From the NCBI GenBank assembly GCA_026770615.1, contig MU631465.1:258937-274455 (forward strand): a stretch of 15,519 nt of DNA, written 5' to 3'. Both the position numbers and the translations under genes were made by a program. Each line of letters opens with the position of its first letter. Position 1 is the stretch's first letter. Of this stretch, positions 6,886 through 14,676 are shown one piece after another. Source of the stretch: Pavlovales sp. CCMP2436 (lineage: Eukaryota > Haptophyta > Pavlovophyceae > Pavlovales). A model generated the notes under the pieces. That model worked only from the letters and a program-made list of their open reading frames with translations. It was not told the DNA's origin and made no database searches.

Positions 6886-7206
6886 CCCGCGACACCCTGT
6901 AGTTGCTCCTCGTCAAACCCCGCAGAAGGGACTCAGCAGAGGGGCACACACAAAACAGGACCAGCCAGTCCCGCCATCAACCACGAATCCGCAGCAGGCC
7001 TGTCACGCATGCACGCACTGATCCATGACAAGTCCTTCATAATCATGCACCTCTCACGCACACTGCGCTCAGCAACCAAACGGCCCTTGAAACTAGCCCA
7101 CTCGGACGACAAAAAACCTAAAACCAAACATGAGCCAGCAAGCCCGCCACACCCCGCGACCCAAAGTCCTGCGCCCGAGGCCCAAATCCGTCAAGGGGTG
7201 GGATAG
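6886..7206 (+). CDS. Possible coding fragment, unrecognised
   Basis: One frame is open from about 6886 (after a TAG) to the stop at 7204-7206. Its only ATG with a reasonable length is at 7009 (65 residues). The product is basic, rich in Lys, His, Pro and Ala. Codons favour C in the third position more than the flanks do. It lies between retroelement fragments and is probably a remnant of one. No domain recognised. Confidence 0.25.
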   Translation, partial: PATPCSCSSSNPAEGTQQRGTHKTGPASPAINHESAAGLSRMHALIHDKSFIIMHLSRTLRSATKRPLKLAHSDDKKPKTKHEPASPPHPATQSPAPEAQIRQGVG

Positions 7207-7240
7207 AATGGGCCAGCAAATAAGCCGCGTATATTTGTGG

Positions 7241-7260
7241 TTTTTGCCCCCGGGCAAAAA
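7241..7260. repeat. Short perfect inverted repeat
   Basis: The segment tttttgccc-cc-gggcaaaaa has 9-bp perfect arms around a CC centre. It resembles a bacterial terminator, but nothing else here is bacterial, so it is listed only as an inverted repeat. Confidence 0.6.
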
Positions 7261-7429
7261 TCTCAACATATGCGAGCCAGGCTAGCGAGGAAGTAATGTT
7301 TGGGATGCGCGAAGGTGGGCCGCACTCGCAGACGAAGCTGCATTTTTAGACGACGCGAGGGAGAGCAGTGGAGGTCGGTCAGCGCGCCAGTCGAGAGTCG
7401 TCAGTCGTCGATCGTCGTGTGGCTGAACT

Positions 7430-7555
7430 GATCAGCGATGGGGACGGTATCCGTGCGCTCGGGGTGGATCCCTGGATCTGAGTGTTTTTTTTATCACTTA
7501 AATCCAGTGAGATCCTCCCGGGGACGGACATTTAATTAGAAACTCACACACTGCT
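7430..7555 (+). pseudogene. Diverged retrotransposon fragment related to 4262-4380
   Basis: This stretch aligns with 4262-4380 over about 115 bp, sharing gatcagcg, acggtatc, ggatccctggat, gagtgttt and gacggac. In the frame matching the reverse-transcriptase tail it reads Gln-Arg-Trp-Gly-Arg-Tyr and later Ser-Leu-Asp-Leu-Ser-Val before stops, against Gln-Arg-Trp-Glu-Arg-Tyr and Ser-Leu-Asp-Pro-Ser-Val at the first locus. It is a second, heavily mutated piece of the same retroelement family. Confidence 0.55.
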
Positions 7556-7572
7556 TAGAGCTAAGTATATAT

Positions 7573-7676
7573 CAGCTCCCCACTTCGACGTAGCGCGTAG
7601 GAGCCTGCGTCGGAGCGCTAAGATCAGCCTGGCTTGAACTTGAAACGTACCGCCAGCCCAAACCCCCCTACATTAA
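7573..7676 (+). mobile_element. 5'-truncated retroelement end, family A, copy 3
   Basis: It matches copy 2 from 1914 to 2017 with a few substitutions and has the same 3' terminus, cattaa. It is the most strongly 5'-truncated of the three copies. The flanks share only tatat, so the target-site duplication is weak. Its 3' end meets the 3' end of the family B copy at 7685 in tail-to-tail orientation. Confidence 0.8.
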
Positions 7677-7684
7677 TATATTTA

Positions 7685-8166
7685 TGATAGGAATTCAAGC
7701 TGCCGTCTGACTGTTCTGAATGTTGTGCTGGTCTGAGAGCTGCGTCGCCCATTGCCTGCTGCGTGCCTTAGTCGGCTGCGCTGGCTTGGGCGCCACCGCG
7801 CGTGCCGATGGATCTCCGGTAGTGTGCCCGGGCAAGGGCGTTCAGGGAGATGATCTGCTGGTTGCTGTTTGTCGTGTTCCCCCGCTGGGCAGCGATCGGA
7901 GCCAGCGCGCTCAAGCGCGCGAGCAGCAGCTGCGCATGGCCGCGTGCCGAGATCGTACCGATCGTGTCGATGAGCTGCTTCTTGATGCGCGCCGCCGCCT
8001 ACATCGGGCTCACGCCCATCAGCGCGTACATCTTGCGGCCTCCCTGCGCCGCGATTTCTTTGACGAGCGAGTGCATATCGGCGCTGACCTCACCAAAAGC
8101 GCCGATGACGATCCCGCGGATCGGCTTGACAGTGTTGAGCTTGGCCTCGATCGGGCCGATGCAATG
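7685..8166 (-). mobile_element. 5'-truncated non-LTR retrotransposon, family B, copy 2, with decayed ORF end
   Basis: On the minus strand a frame from about 8160 to a TAA at 7770-7768 encodes about 130 residues, with one internal TAG at 8001-7999. It includes Gly-Ala-Phe-Gly-Glu-Val-Ser-Ala-Asp-Met-His-Ser-Leu-Val-Lys-Glu. Similar segments occur near the C-terminus of some protist retroelement polyproteins, as far as I recall. About 83 bp of 3' untranslated sequence follow, ending cctatca at 7685. The TAA and the 3' end are shared with the copy at 2178-2278. The 5' boundary falls in an AT-rich stretch at 8166-8200. A nearby taaata-type word on both sides may be a degraded target-site duplication. 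Confidence 0.65.
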
Positions 8167-8217
8167 TTTATATTATTTAATTATATATATATATAAGAGT
8201 CAAGTCAGCGGCATAAT

Positions 8218-9068
8218 ACCATGTGCTTGTTGAAGACGCCGCGGCTAATAAGCGCGGCCCGGGAGTAGTGGCGTGCAATCTGCACCAGCAGCTCGCCGAA
8301 GGTGTTGCGCTGTCTGCTCTCGATGGTCAAACCCGGTGTCTTTTGTCATCCTGCCCTTTTTACTGTTGAGCGTCCGTCTCTGCGTATCGTCGAGGCCGAT
8401 ACCCTTCGATGCGAGCACCTCCGCAATCTGCGCGAGGCTGCGACCTCAGTCTGCGGCTTGTAGGTGGTTGAGGATTTCGGGGTTCAACCCTTCCTGCGCG
8501 GAAGGCGAGGGGTCGCGGGCTGGGGGGCGGCGCGCGGGAGCGCTGCGGGTTAGCGTCAAGCAAAATGTCAGTTGAAGTGCCCGCCGTGCGTCAGGCGCCT
8601 CAATGTTGGCGAGGTTACGTGACGTACGTGCGGCACATTCGAGGCGTACCAGAGCTCGAGCCGGCCGTCAGGGAGCTCCACCTTCTTTCAGAGCGCGCCA
8701 CAATTCGCCGTGTGAAAGAACGCGCACTTGTACTCCGTCGACGTGAGCCCAGACTTAGGCGTCTTGCAACCGCTCTTGTGGCAGAAGAGATCGCTGTTTT
8801 TGAGGCTGTCGTGCTTGATGGCATCGGCGTGGAGCGCGTGAGTAAACTCCGTATCGTTTATGTGCGTACTTATGTAGCGCCAGCCGCGCTCTGTCGCCGG
8901 GGCGCGGCTCTTCCCCCGCGGCGCGCGCGTGCGCTCCTTTCCCCGCTGCGGCTCGTCGTTGGCGTCGGAGAGCAGCTCATCATCACGCTCATCACGCTGC
9001 GGCGAGTGCGGCGAGTAGCCCGCGAACGGGTTCTCACCGAACACCTCATCGTCGTCGTCGTCGGGCAT
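8218..9068 (-). pseudogene. Probable MULE-type transposase, N-terminal half, broken
   Basis: ATG at 9068 opens an acidic N-terminus (five Asp near the start). A basic linker follows, then a Cys-rich module with Tyr-Lys-Cys (Cys115), Cys123-Gly-Ala, Lys-Lys-Val-Glu-Leu-Pro-Asp-Gly and Pro-His-Val-Arg-His. This resembles the WRKY/FLYWCH zinc-finger superfamily found in MULE transposases. A TGA at 8690-8688 cuts the finger. A 125-bp intron (8618-8494; donor gtaacc, acceptor gcgcag) joins in phase to a helical stretch (Glu-Gly-Leu-Asn-Pro-Glu-Ile), which has a second TGA at 8448-8446. A frameshift near 8355 leads to Phe-Gly-Glu-Leu-Leu-Val-Gln-Ile-Ala. The family B retroelement abuts the 3' side, and no catalytic DDE region is present. 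The family call rests on motif resemblance only. Confidence 0.5.
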
Positions 9069-9086
9069 CGCCACGCACGTCGCGCT

Positions 9087-9153
9087 GTGATTCCGTGTGA
9101 GTCCGGTAACCCAAGTCCGTGAGTCTGTGCGTCCGTGATTCCGTGTGAGTCCG
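9087..9153. repeat. 19-bp direct repeat in a gtccgtga-rich stretch
   Basis: The word gtgattccgtgtgagtccg is exact at 9087-9105 and 9135-9153. The bases between and after are variants of gtccgtgagt. It lies just upstream of the ATG of the transposase-like frame, so it may sit in that element's leader. Confidence 0.8.
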
Positions 9154-9172
9154 TGAGTTCAGACATCCGGTT

Positions 9173-11735
9173 TCATGTTGTGACACCGGAGATTTTAGGT
9201 TGTGTTATGTGATTTAATTCGCCCCCGCGCCCGCGCGCGCGGATACGAATTTCAAGCCTGCAGTGAGTACGATTAGGCGCTGGATACGCTAGAGCACCGG
9301 CTGAGTACGTTTCAGCTCCAGGATACGATCTGTGCGTCTGGATACGATTGTGCACTCGGATACGATTTGGAAGGTGTTTTGGATACGATATGACTAATAT
9401 CGGCCTGGATACGGGAGCGCACCGCCTGGATACGTTAGAGTATTTCTTCTGGCGGTTCTGGCGCCCACCCGCGGACGTGAGCACGGCCCCGCTGGGCAGG
9501 AACTGGGCGGCCAACCAGCGGTCGAGGCCCAACCGAACCGGCGCCAGTAGGTCCACGCCCTCCTCCGTGTGGCCGAGCTCGGCGAGTTGGTTCATGGACG
9601 CGAGCTCAGCCGCCGCCTCGAGCGGAGAGTAGATGGGCAGTGAGATGGTCTCCTGCTCCTCGGTCGGACTATCAAAAGACTGCCGAGCCACGGGGGTCAT
9701 CGCCGGAGCCGTCGGCTGCTGCGGCGGAGCCGTCGGCGTTTGCGGCGATGGCGATGGCGTGGCCTGCGCGACTGCGTGCACAGCATTGGAGCGTGCGGGT
9801 GTCAGCTTGCAGGGGTGGCTGACGGGCGCAGGGTACGCGATGGCAGACGCGGCGTACCTGTCGGCCTCACGATCAGATGCTGCGAGATATCTCCTGCCGT
9901 CTCGGTCGGCCACATCAAGAAGGGGTGGTTGAACAGCAGGCCCGGGTCCTGCATGAACAAATCGGCCATTTGCTTGTCGCCTTTCAGCCACGTGCATACC
10001 CTGGCCACGATCTCGGCGGAGTAAAACGTGTACGCCGCTTTCCAGTAGGCGATCAGACCTGTAAGGATCTGCGCAGCGTACGCAGTATCGATCACTATCG
10101 CGCCCGGCAGCGAGCGCGAGAAACCGCCAGTCGGAGTCACTGCCGTGCTTCCAAGAGTACCCCCCCACCCCGGTGCGGCTTTACCGCCGTAGCCCCCGGG
10201 TTTGGCGGCGGCGCCCTTCCCCTTCGCCCCCTTCGCGTGCACAATCACGCCGACGGTGAGCACGTGCACATTGCCACTGCTTGGCGTCGGGTCCCACTGA
10301 CCGTGCAGCTGCTCGTCCTGCGTCAGCATGCCGTGCCCGCCTGCAGCCACGCCGGCGGACACCGCGGCGCCCTTGGCCGGGGGCGCGACGCGCCGCAGCA
10401 GCACCAGCGTGTAACCATTGCCCTTGGCCTTGAGCTCGCCCCACTCCTCATCGTTGTGCCAGCGGGTGAGTACCTGGCTGAGCTGCCGGATGGTAGGGAT
10501 GGGGTCACGCCAGACATCCCAGTTCATCGAGTTGGGGTTGTCGCACGAGCACTCGTAGTAAACGAGCTTGGTGGTCGGCGTTTGTACCGATGGCATAGGG
10601 TAGACGTGCAGCGCGTAGATGACCGCCGCGCCTGCCTCCGCCAACATCACGAGTCCGCTGCCCCCGCCAACATCAGCCGTCCCACCACCGGCAGCTGCAA
10701 GTGCAGCAGCAGCAGCAGTTGCGCGCTTGTCGCGCGCCGCGCTCACGATCGCAGCCTTATTGTGCGCATCCAGCTTCTGCTCGTACTTCTCCAACGCGCG
10801 CTGAGCCGTATGGCCCAAGTAGAGAGGCCAGTAGGCACGCGAACCGAGCTGGGTGTATGCGGCCTGACAGTACCTGGTGAAATCCTCCCTTGACCGAAGC
10901 GGGACCGAGGGAAGAAACTTCGATCCTGTGTTGATCGGCAGGACTGCGCCCCGCAACTCAGGCGCGTGCGGCACCACCACTCCAGCCGCAGAGCGCAGGG
11001 TGGCTGCACTGACTCCTTGCCCCTCCACCATCCCAGGGTCGACCAGCGCGGCAAGCTTATCGACCCACTCCTCAAAATTGTCGCTCTTGCGGAGTGTGAT
11101 CTTCACCTGCAGCACATGGCCCACGTACCTGCAAATAAGGCTTGACGACGTTCAAGCAGGTGTAGACAGAGAGACGAAAGCGCCGAACCCCCTCCTCCTC
11201 CTCTTCATCCTCCTCCTCCCCCTCCCACTCTCCCCCCCTCCTCCTCCTCCCCCTCCTCCTCATCCTCCCCCCCCTCCTCCAGCACTAGTGCCGCATCCAT
11301 CGCTGCGCCCCCGGCCTTCGCAGCTTGGCGGACAGGGCGAGGGCGTGCCTCGCCATCCTCCTCCACCGGCGCCACCGGTTTCTCAGATGCTGACGCCTTG
11401 CGCTTCTCCGTGCGCGGGTCCACCCCGCGCTGGATCTTCTTCCCAGACGGCGGGGTATCGGGCTCGCGATTCTTTTGCACGCGGGGGCCCGATCCAGGCA
11501 CAGCCGCTTTCGCCTCGTCCTGAGCGCGGGCCGCGGTCACCGCGGCCTTGCTTACCCTGTCACGAGCCGTCTTGTCTGGCGCGCTCGCCTGTGCACCTGG
11601 AGCAGCCGGCAGTCCATCCCCGCCAGCGATGGCGCCAACTGCACCGTCTGCGCCAACCGGCGTGACCCCACGTGATCCCGACCGACTCGCGCGCATGAGT
11701 CGGATCACTTCGGTGCTTCGCGTCAAGCCATTCTT
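9173..11735 (-). CDS. Spliced gene of unknown function (three-exon model)
   Basis: Proposed exons on the minus strand are 11735-11229, 11106-9858 and 9771-9173. Intron 11228-11107 has donor gtggga and acceptor ctgcag. Intron 9857-9772 has donor gtacgc and acceptor cacgcag. Phases match exactly and give 784 codons plus a stop. Exon 1 encodes a disordered Ala/Pro/Lys-rich stretch ending in a Glu/Gly run over a purine tract. Exon 2 encodes about 416 mostly globular residues, with a Cys-Ser-Cys, several Trp and a Gly/Lys-rich linker. Exon 3 begins Pro/Thr/Gln-rich. The true start is not clear: the first exon opens after a ttttcag-like acceptor site (tttcag at 11741-11736), so an upstream exon is likely. 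The last 80 or so codons overlap the GGATACG array and may be untranslated. I recognise no family. Confidence 0.5.
9241..9434. repeat. Array of ten GGATACG-like words
   Basis: GGATACG begins at 9241, 9282, 9321, 9340, 9358, 9381, 9407 and 9428, and the variant GAGTACG at 9265 and 9303. Spacing is 17-26 bp and the sequence between is unrelated. Most copies are preceded by ct or cc. On the minus strand the word is CGTATCC. It lies at the 3' end of the spliced gene on that strand. Confidence 0.85.
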
Positions 11736-11745
11736 CTGAAATTAT

Positions 11746-11880
11746 TTAAAAGCGACCCTGGATCCAACGCACAGTATTCAACTCCAACAAGTTCGAGTGG
11801 TTCTTTGTGTCGAGCTCGCCAACGCCGGTGATGTGCCTGTTAGCCCCATTTATATTATGAATATAGAGTAATATAGTCAT
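11746..11880 (-). CDS. Short ORF or upstream exon, unrecognised
   Basis: A 44-codon frame begins at ATG 11880-11878, where the first part is AT-rich, and ends at TAA 11748-11746. The later codons are GC-rich and read like host protein (Thr-Gly-Val-Gly-Glu-Leu-Asp, then Asn-Leu-Leu-Glu-Leu-Asn-Thr). It lies directly upstream of the 11735 exon boundary in the same direction. A GT at 11772-11771 would join in phase to 11735, but the intron would be only 37 bases. It may be an exon of the neighbouring gene whose 5' part has been replaced by an AT-rich insertion. Confidence 0.3.
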   Translation of the reverse strand: MTILLYIHNINGANRHITGVGELDTKNHSNLLELNTVRWIQGRF

Positions 11881-11883
11881 AAG

Positions 11884-12366
11884 ATGAGCTGGAAGAGCGC
11901 CTCGGACGCACTGATCTACTGTAGGTCTGATTACATTACATCATGGAGCTCGATCACCTATGAGGCGCTTGGTGATGCGGCTGGGCTCGCTAGTAACAAC
12001 TATGCCCGGTTTGATTTCGCTGCATTAGGGAGAGTGAAATTTGTTATACGCTTCTTATCTTTTGCTCGGAGCGCGCCGTATTTCAAACGAAGCGCAAAGC
12101 TCAGCACGATGGAGGAAGCTCGTCCAGAACACCCTCGCAGATGGCTGCTGCCGACGAGGAGATCTCCACGCAGACCCATGCGGTTGGCAGACGGGGTCGA
12201 CATCCGGGCTCGAGTGCTCGTGAACGGGCGGGGCCTTGACGCGCTCCACCGCTCGTCGCCTCGCGCTTTCGTCTCGAGGCGTCGATGCGAGCGCCCAAAC
12301 GGTGGATTCGCCTCTCGCGCAGCAGCGCGCCACCATGTAATCGCTCGACGCGACGCGCTCAACTGA
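11884..12366 (+). CDS. Open frame of 160 codons, unrecognised
   Basis: ATG 11884 to a stop at 12364-12366. The first 75 residues look protein-like, with mixed hydrophobic and polar residues including Ile-Thr-Tyr-Glu-Ala-Leu-Gly. The rest is Arg-rich and overlaps open frames on the other strand, as expected for GC-rich DNA. The N-terminal segment loosely recalls the start of eukaryotic DNA polymerase delta accessory subunits, but this is too weak for a name. It may be a single exon or a chance frame. Confidence 0.25.
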   Translation: MSWKSASDALIYCRSDYITSWSSITYEALGDAAGLASNNYARFDFAALGRVKFVIRFLSFARSAPYFKRSAKLSTMEEARPEHPRRWLLPTRRSPRRPMRLADGVDIRARVLVNGRGLDALHRSSPRAFVSRRRCERPNGGFASRAAARHHVIARRDALN

Positions 12367-12797
12367 GGAGACGGGCACGTCGAGGTCGTTTGGCCCAGGA
12401 TCGTGGTCCGCGCCGCCCGGTCCGAGCGCTCCTCGCTCGCCGAGCGCGAGGCGGAAGCGAGGCAGAAGGGCATTTTGTCTTGAGGGCCATTTTGGCCTTC
12501 AAGCCAGAATCGAGTTTAATGTCTTCCTTCTTAAAAGGCAAATAACCGCCGCTCCATTTAAAACAAAGCACAAGACTGAAGCGAAACACTTTTTTCACAC
12601 TCCCTATTTTGGTCAAGTCGGATCATCACCGTGCGTAAGGGCAAGGGCAAGGGAAGGGACAGGAAGAGCGATGCCCGCCACAATACCCTAGAGCCCCCGT
12701 GCACCATGAAACCCATGACGAGCAGTTTCATAGTTAGTTAGTTGGCACTTTCGACTTCGGACACAAGCGATAGCTCTACGAGCTGAGCGGGGTCGTG
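12367..12797. other. No supported gene; 5' flank of the glutathione transferase gene
   Basis: GC-rich to 12480, then mixed composition. There is a gggcaagggcaaggg-type purine stretch near 12635-12660 and a short tandem agttagttagttgg at about 12732-12745. I see no clear TATA box at a suitable distance from the ATG at 12798. Confidence 0.4.
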
Positions 12798-14676
12798 ATG
12801 TTGGCGGTCCTCCTCCTCGCGTCGGCCTCGGCGCACGGCTCGGTCTTCGCGCGGCTGCGCGGCGGCAAGGCGGCGTACAAGCTGACGTGCGCGCAGTGCT
12901 CAGGCCAGGCAGCGTGTGCCAATAGGCTCGCACTTGGGGGGTAGGAGGGATGTGGACTGCTGATCACCCACGATGCCCGTGTCCGATGCATTAACCGCAG
13001 GTACTTTGACGCGCGCGGCGTTGCGGAGCTCTCGCGCATCGCGCTCGTTGCCGCGGGCGTGGATTTTGAGGACGCGCGCTTCCCCATCTCGATGGAGGGC
13101 GGCAAGCCGAGCGTCCCCGAATTCACTGTATGCGTGCGTGTATGTGTGCGTGTATGTGCATCCCCTACCTAACCGTGACCCCGCCCCCCGCCCCCTCCAG
13201 GCGGCCAAGGCCTCGGGCGCGCTCACGGTGAACATGGACAGAGTGCCGATTCTCGAGATCCCGGGCGGCCCCACTATCGGCCAGTCACGTACTATTGAAC
13301 GCTTCGTGGCGCGCCGCCACGCTCTTTATGGCGCGGACGAGATGGAGGTAGCAACCAGCTGGTAGCAACTATCCTCCCACTGCCTACCTGTCACGTACGG
13401 GGATCTGCCCGGGATTGCGGTGCACTGAAACGATACAGTAATTATGATGACCAATTTGGATGACCATTTTGGATGACCAATTTGGATATAAGTAAACATC
13501 TCAGACATTCCTGTGACCGCTAAGGTGTCGAGTGATAGGTGTCCAGCTAATGCTCACTCGGCAACCCCCTCCCCCCCCTTAGCTCTCATGTAACTCGGCC
13601 GCCGAGTGAGAGCTAAGCGCTTAAATATAAATTGATTAAATTGTCTAAATTTTCATATTATGGGGGTAAAATGGTAGAAAAAAAATCAAAAGTGCGTAAA
13701 TTTTTAAGAAAAACGAACAGCCAGTGAAAGAGCAGGGATCCACCAGCCACATACGCGATATTTTAGGTCCTTCAAGAATGTTTTTATGTGGCTGGTGCAT
13801 CCCTGCTCTCTCATTAGCTGACAGCTCTTACTTGGCCGCCGGGGCTGCCTGGGCGCCACGAGTGAGAGCTGCTATCACTCACTCATTTTCGTGGCTCCCC
13901 GCCTAGCCGTCACTTCACTCGCTTGCGGAGCTCTACGGTTCAGCTCTCACCTCACTCAAGAATAGCGGTTACAGGATTATCTGATTTTTTTTGAAAATAA
14001 CCATAATTAATTAATGATCAAGCATTTTTTTAATACATTTTCACGGACAAGGCTGCGCTCGTGGATATGGTAGTCGAGCACAGCCGCGACATCAAAGAAG
14101 CGTTCGGACGTGCTGTCCCGCCGTTCGGTCCAGAATCGGAGGAGAAGGCGGCAAAGCGCGACGCGTGGTACGGCCCACCATCCCACCCCTTTTTTTATAA
14201 TAGTTCTTTTAACGTCCCACGACTTGCAGCCCGAAGGCCTTCGACCCACAATTTCCCGCCGCCCGTCCCGACTGAAAAAATTATACAATTTTAAAAACTT
14301 CAGATATTTATTTATGTATATTATAAAGGTGGTACGTCCCGCCATTCCCCGCCGTCCACTCGCAGCCGGGACGGGCCCTAGATCACAGCACACCTCCAAC
14401 ACTTACACTCGTAGGTACGCTGAGGCGCTTGGCGATTGGCTCCAGCGGCTCGAGCGTGCGCTGCCGCCCAGCGACAACGACGCATACGCGGTTGGTGCTG
14501 TGCTCTCACTCGCGGACCTGGCGATCTGGCAGCTGCTGCGCGACACCTTCTCCGACGCCGAGCGTGCTCGCAAAGCAGCGGCTTCTTGCACGCGCCTTAA
14601 CGCCATCGCCGACCAAGTTGCTGCGATGCCCGCCGTCGCCGGCTGGCTCGCAAACCGGCCGCAGACGATGATGTGA
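12798..14676 (+). CDS. Sigma-like glutathione S-transferase, five exons, signal peptide
   Basis: Conjugates glutathione to electrophiles, or isomerises prostanoid-like substrates in some family members. Exons are 12798-12886, 13001-13127, 13201-13347, 14052-14167 and 14415-14676. All introns are GT-AG and the phases agree, giving 741 bases and 246 residues. Residues 1-12 form a Leu/Ala-rich signal peptide ending Ala-Ser-Ala, and a Phe at 17 follows. The thioredoxin-fold domain starts with Tyr-Lys-Leu-Thr-Tyr31-Phe, where Tyr31 is the expected catalytic tyrosine. The cis-proline is Pro88 in Arg-Val-Pro-Ile-Leu, and Gln100-Ser101 should bind the glutathione gamma-glutamyl group. The helical domain (from about residue 122) contains the conserved Leu-Ser-Leu-Ala-Asp-Leu-Ala-Ile-Trp. 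Length fits the family plus a presequence. The signal peptide suggests the ER, secretion or a complex plastid. The class assignment is by motif. Confidence 0.85.
13128..13200 (+). other. Glutathione transferase intron 2 with a GT-rich microsatellite
   Basis: This 73-bp phase-0 intron opens with gtatgcgtgcg followed by alternating tg/cg to about 13157, and ends with a C-rich tract and ccctccag. The alternating purine-pyrimidine run lies right at the donor site. Confidence 0.8.
13445..13487. repeat. 13-bp tandem repeat in intron 3
   Basis: Three tandem copies of ggatgaccaattt, allowing one or two mismatches, lie at 13445-13457, 13458-13470 and 13471-13483, with a partial fourth copy. Confidence 0.85.
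13579..13616. repeat. Imperfect hairpin in intron 3
   Basis: The arms ttagctctca and ctcggc pair with gccgag and tgagagctaa, with a small internal bulge (tgtaa). Related agctctcac/gtgagagct words recur near 13860-13870 and 13942-13953, so the intron holds several copies of this palindromic motif. Confidence 0.7.
13729..13809. repeat. Long hairpin in intron 3
   Basis: The 25-bp arms at 13729-13753 and 13785-13809 are reverse complements with a single mismatch. The loop is 31 bases. The arms begin agagcagggat and end ccagccacata. This is the size and form of a small MITE, or of a hairpin in the pre-mRNA. Confidence 0.85.
14168..14414 (+). other. Glutathione transferase intron 4, possible inserted element
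   Basis: This 247-bp intron starts gtacggccc and ends actcgtag. The word GGTAC spans the donor side (14167-14171) and recurs exactly at the acceptor (14414-14418), so the intron is bounded by a 5-bp direct repeat. The segment gtggtacg followed by tccc or gccc also recurs inside at about 14330. Its middle holds the dispersed repeat cgacttgcagcccgaaggc, also found at 6186-6206. These are signs of an intron derived from a mobile element. Confidence 0.55.

Noticed and set aside
7241..7260. Terminator-like palindrome with T and A flanks
   Set aside because: The setting is eukaryotic and no gene ends just upstream in a suitable way, so it is kept only as an inverted repeat.
8474..8500. ggttcaaccc, like a tRNA B box
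   Set aside because: No A box, acceptor stem or anticodon arm fits around it, and it lies in a transposase-like exon.
8565..9122. Long plus-strand frame of 185 codons
   Set aside because: It is antisense to the transposase-like frame with the better motif evidence (Cys/His module), and is what GC-rich DNA yields by chance.
9241..9434. CRISPR-like array
   Set aside because: The repeated word is only 7 bases and spacers vary from 10 to 19 bases. There is no cas gene and the context is eukaryotic.
9877..10893. Plus-strand frame of 338 codons
   Set aside because: Antisense to exon 2 of the minus-strand gene. Arg- and His-rich composition without domains marks it as a shadow frame.
10877..11665. 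Plus-strand frame of 262 codons with a poly-Pro run
   Set aside because: The Pro run is the complement of the Glu/Gly-coding purine tract of the minus-strand gene, and the remainder is low in coherence.
11736..11772. A 37-base intron joining the 11746-11880 frame to the main minus-strand gene
   Set aside because: The ends are GT-AG and the phase fits, but the length is well below the 73-704 bases of the other introns here. Left as a possibility only.
11884..12125. DNA polymerase delta accessory subunit
   Set aside because: Only a short loose resemblance near the N-terminus. No supporting downstream motif.
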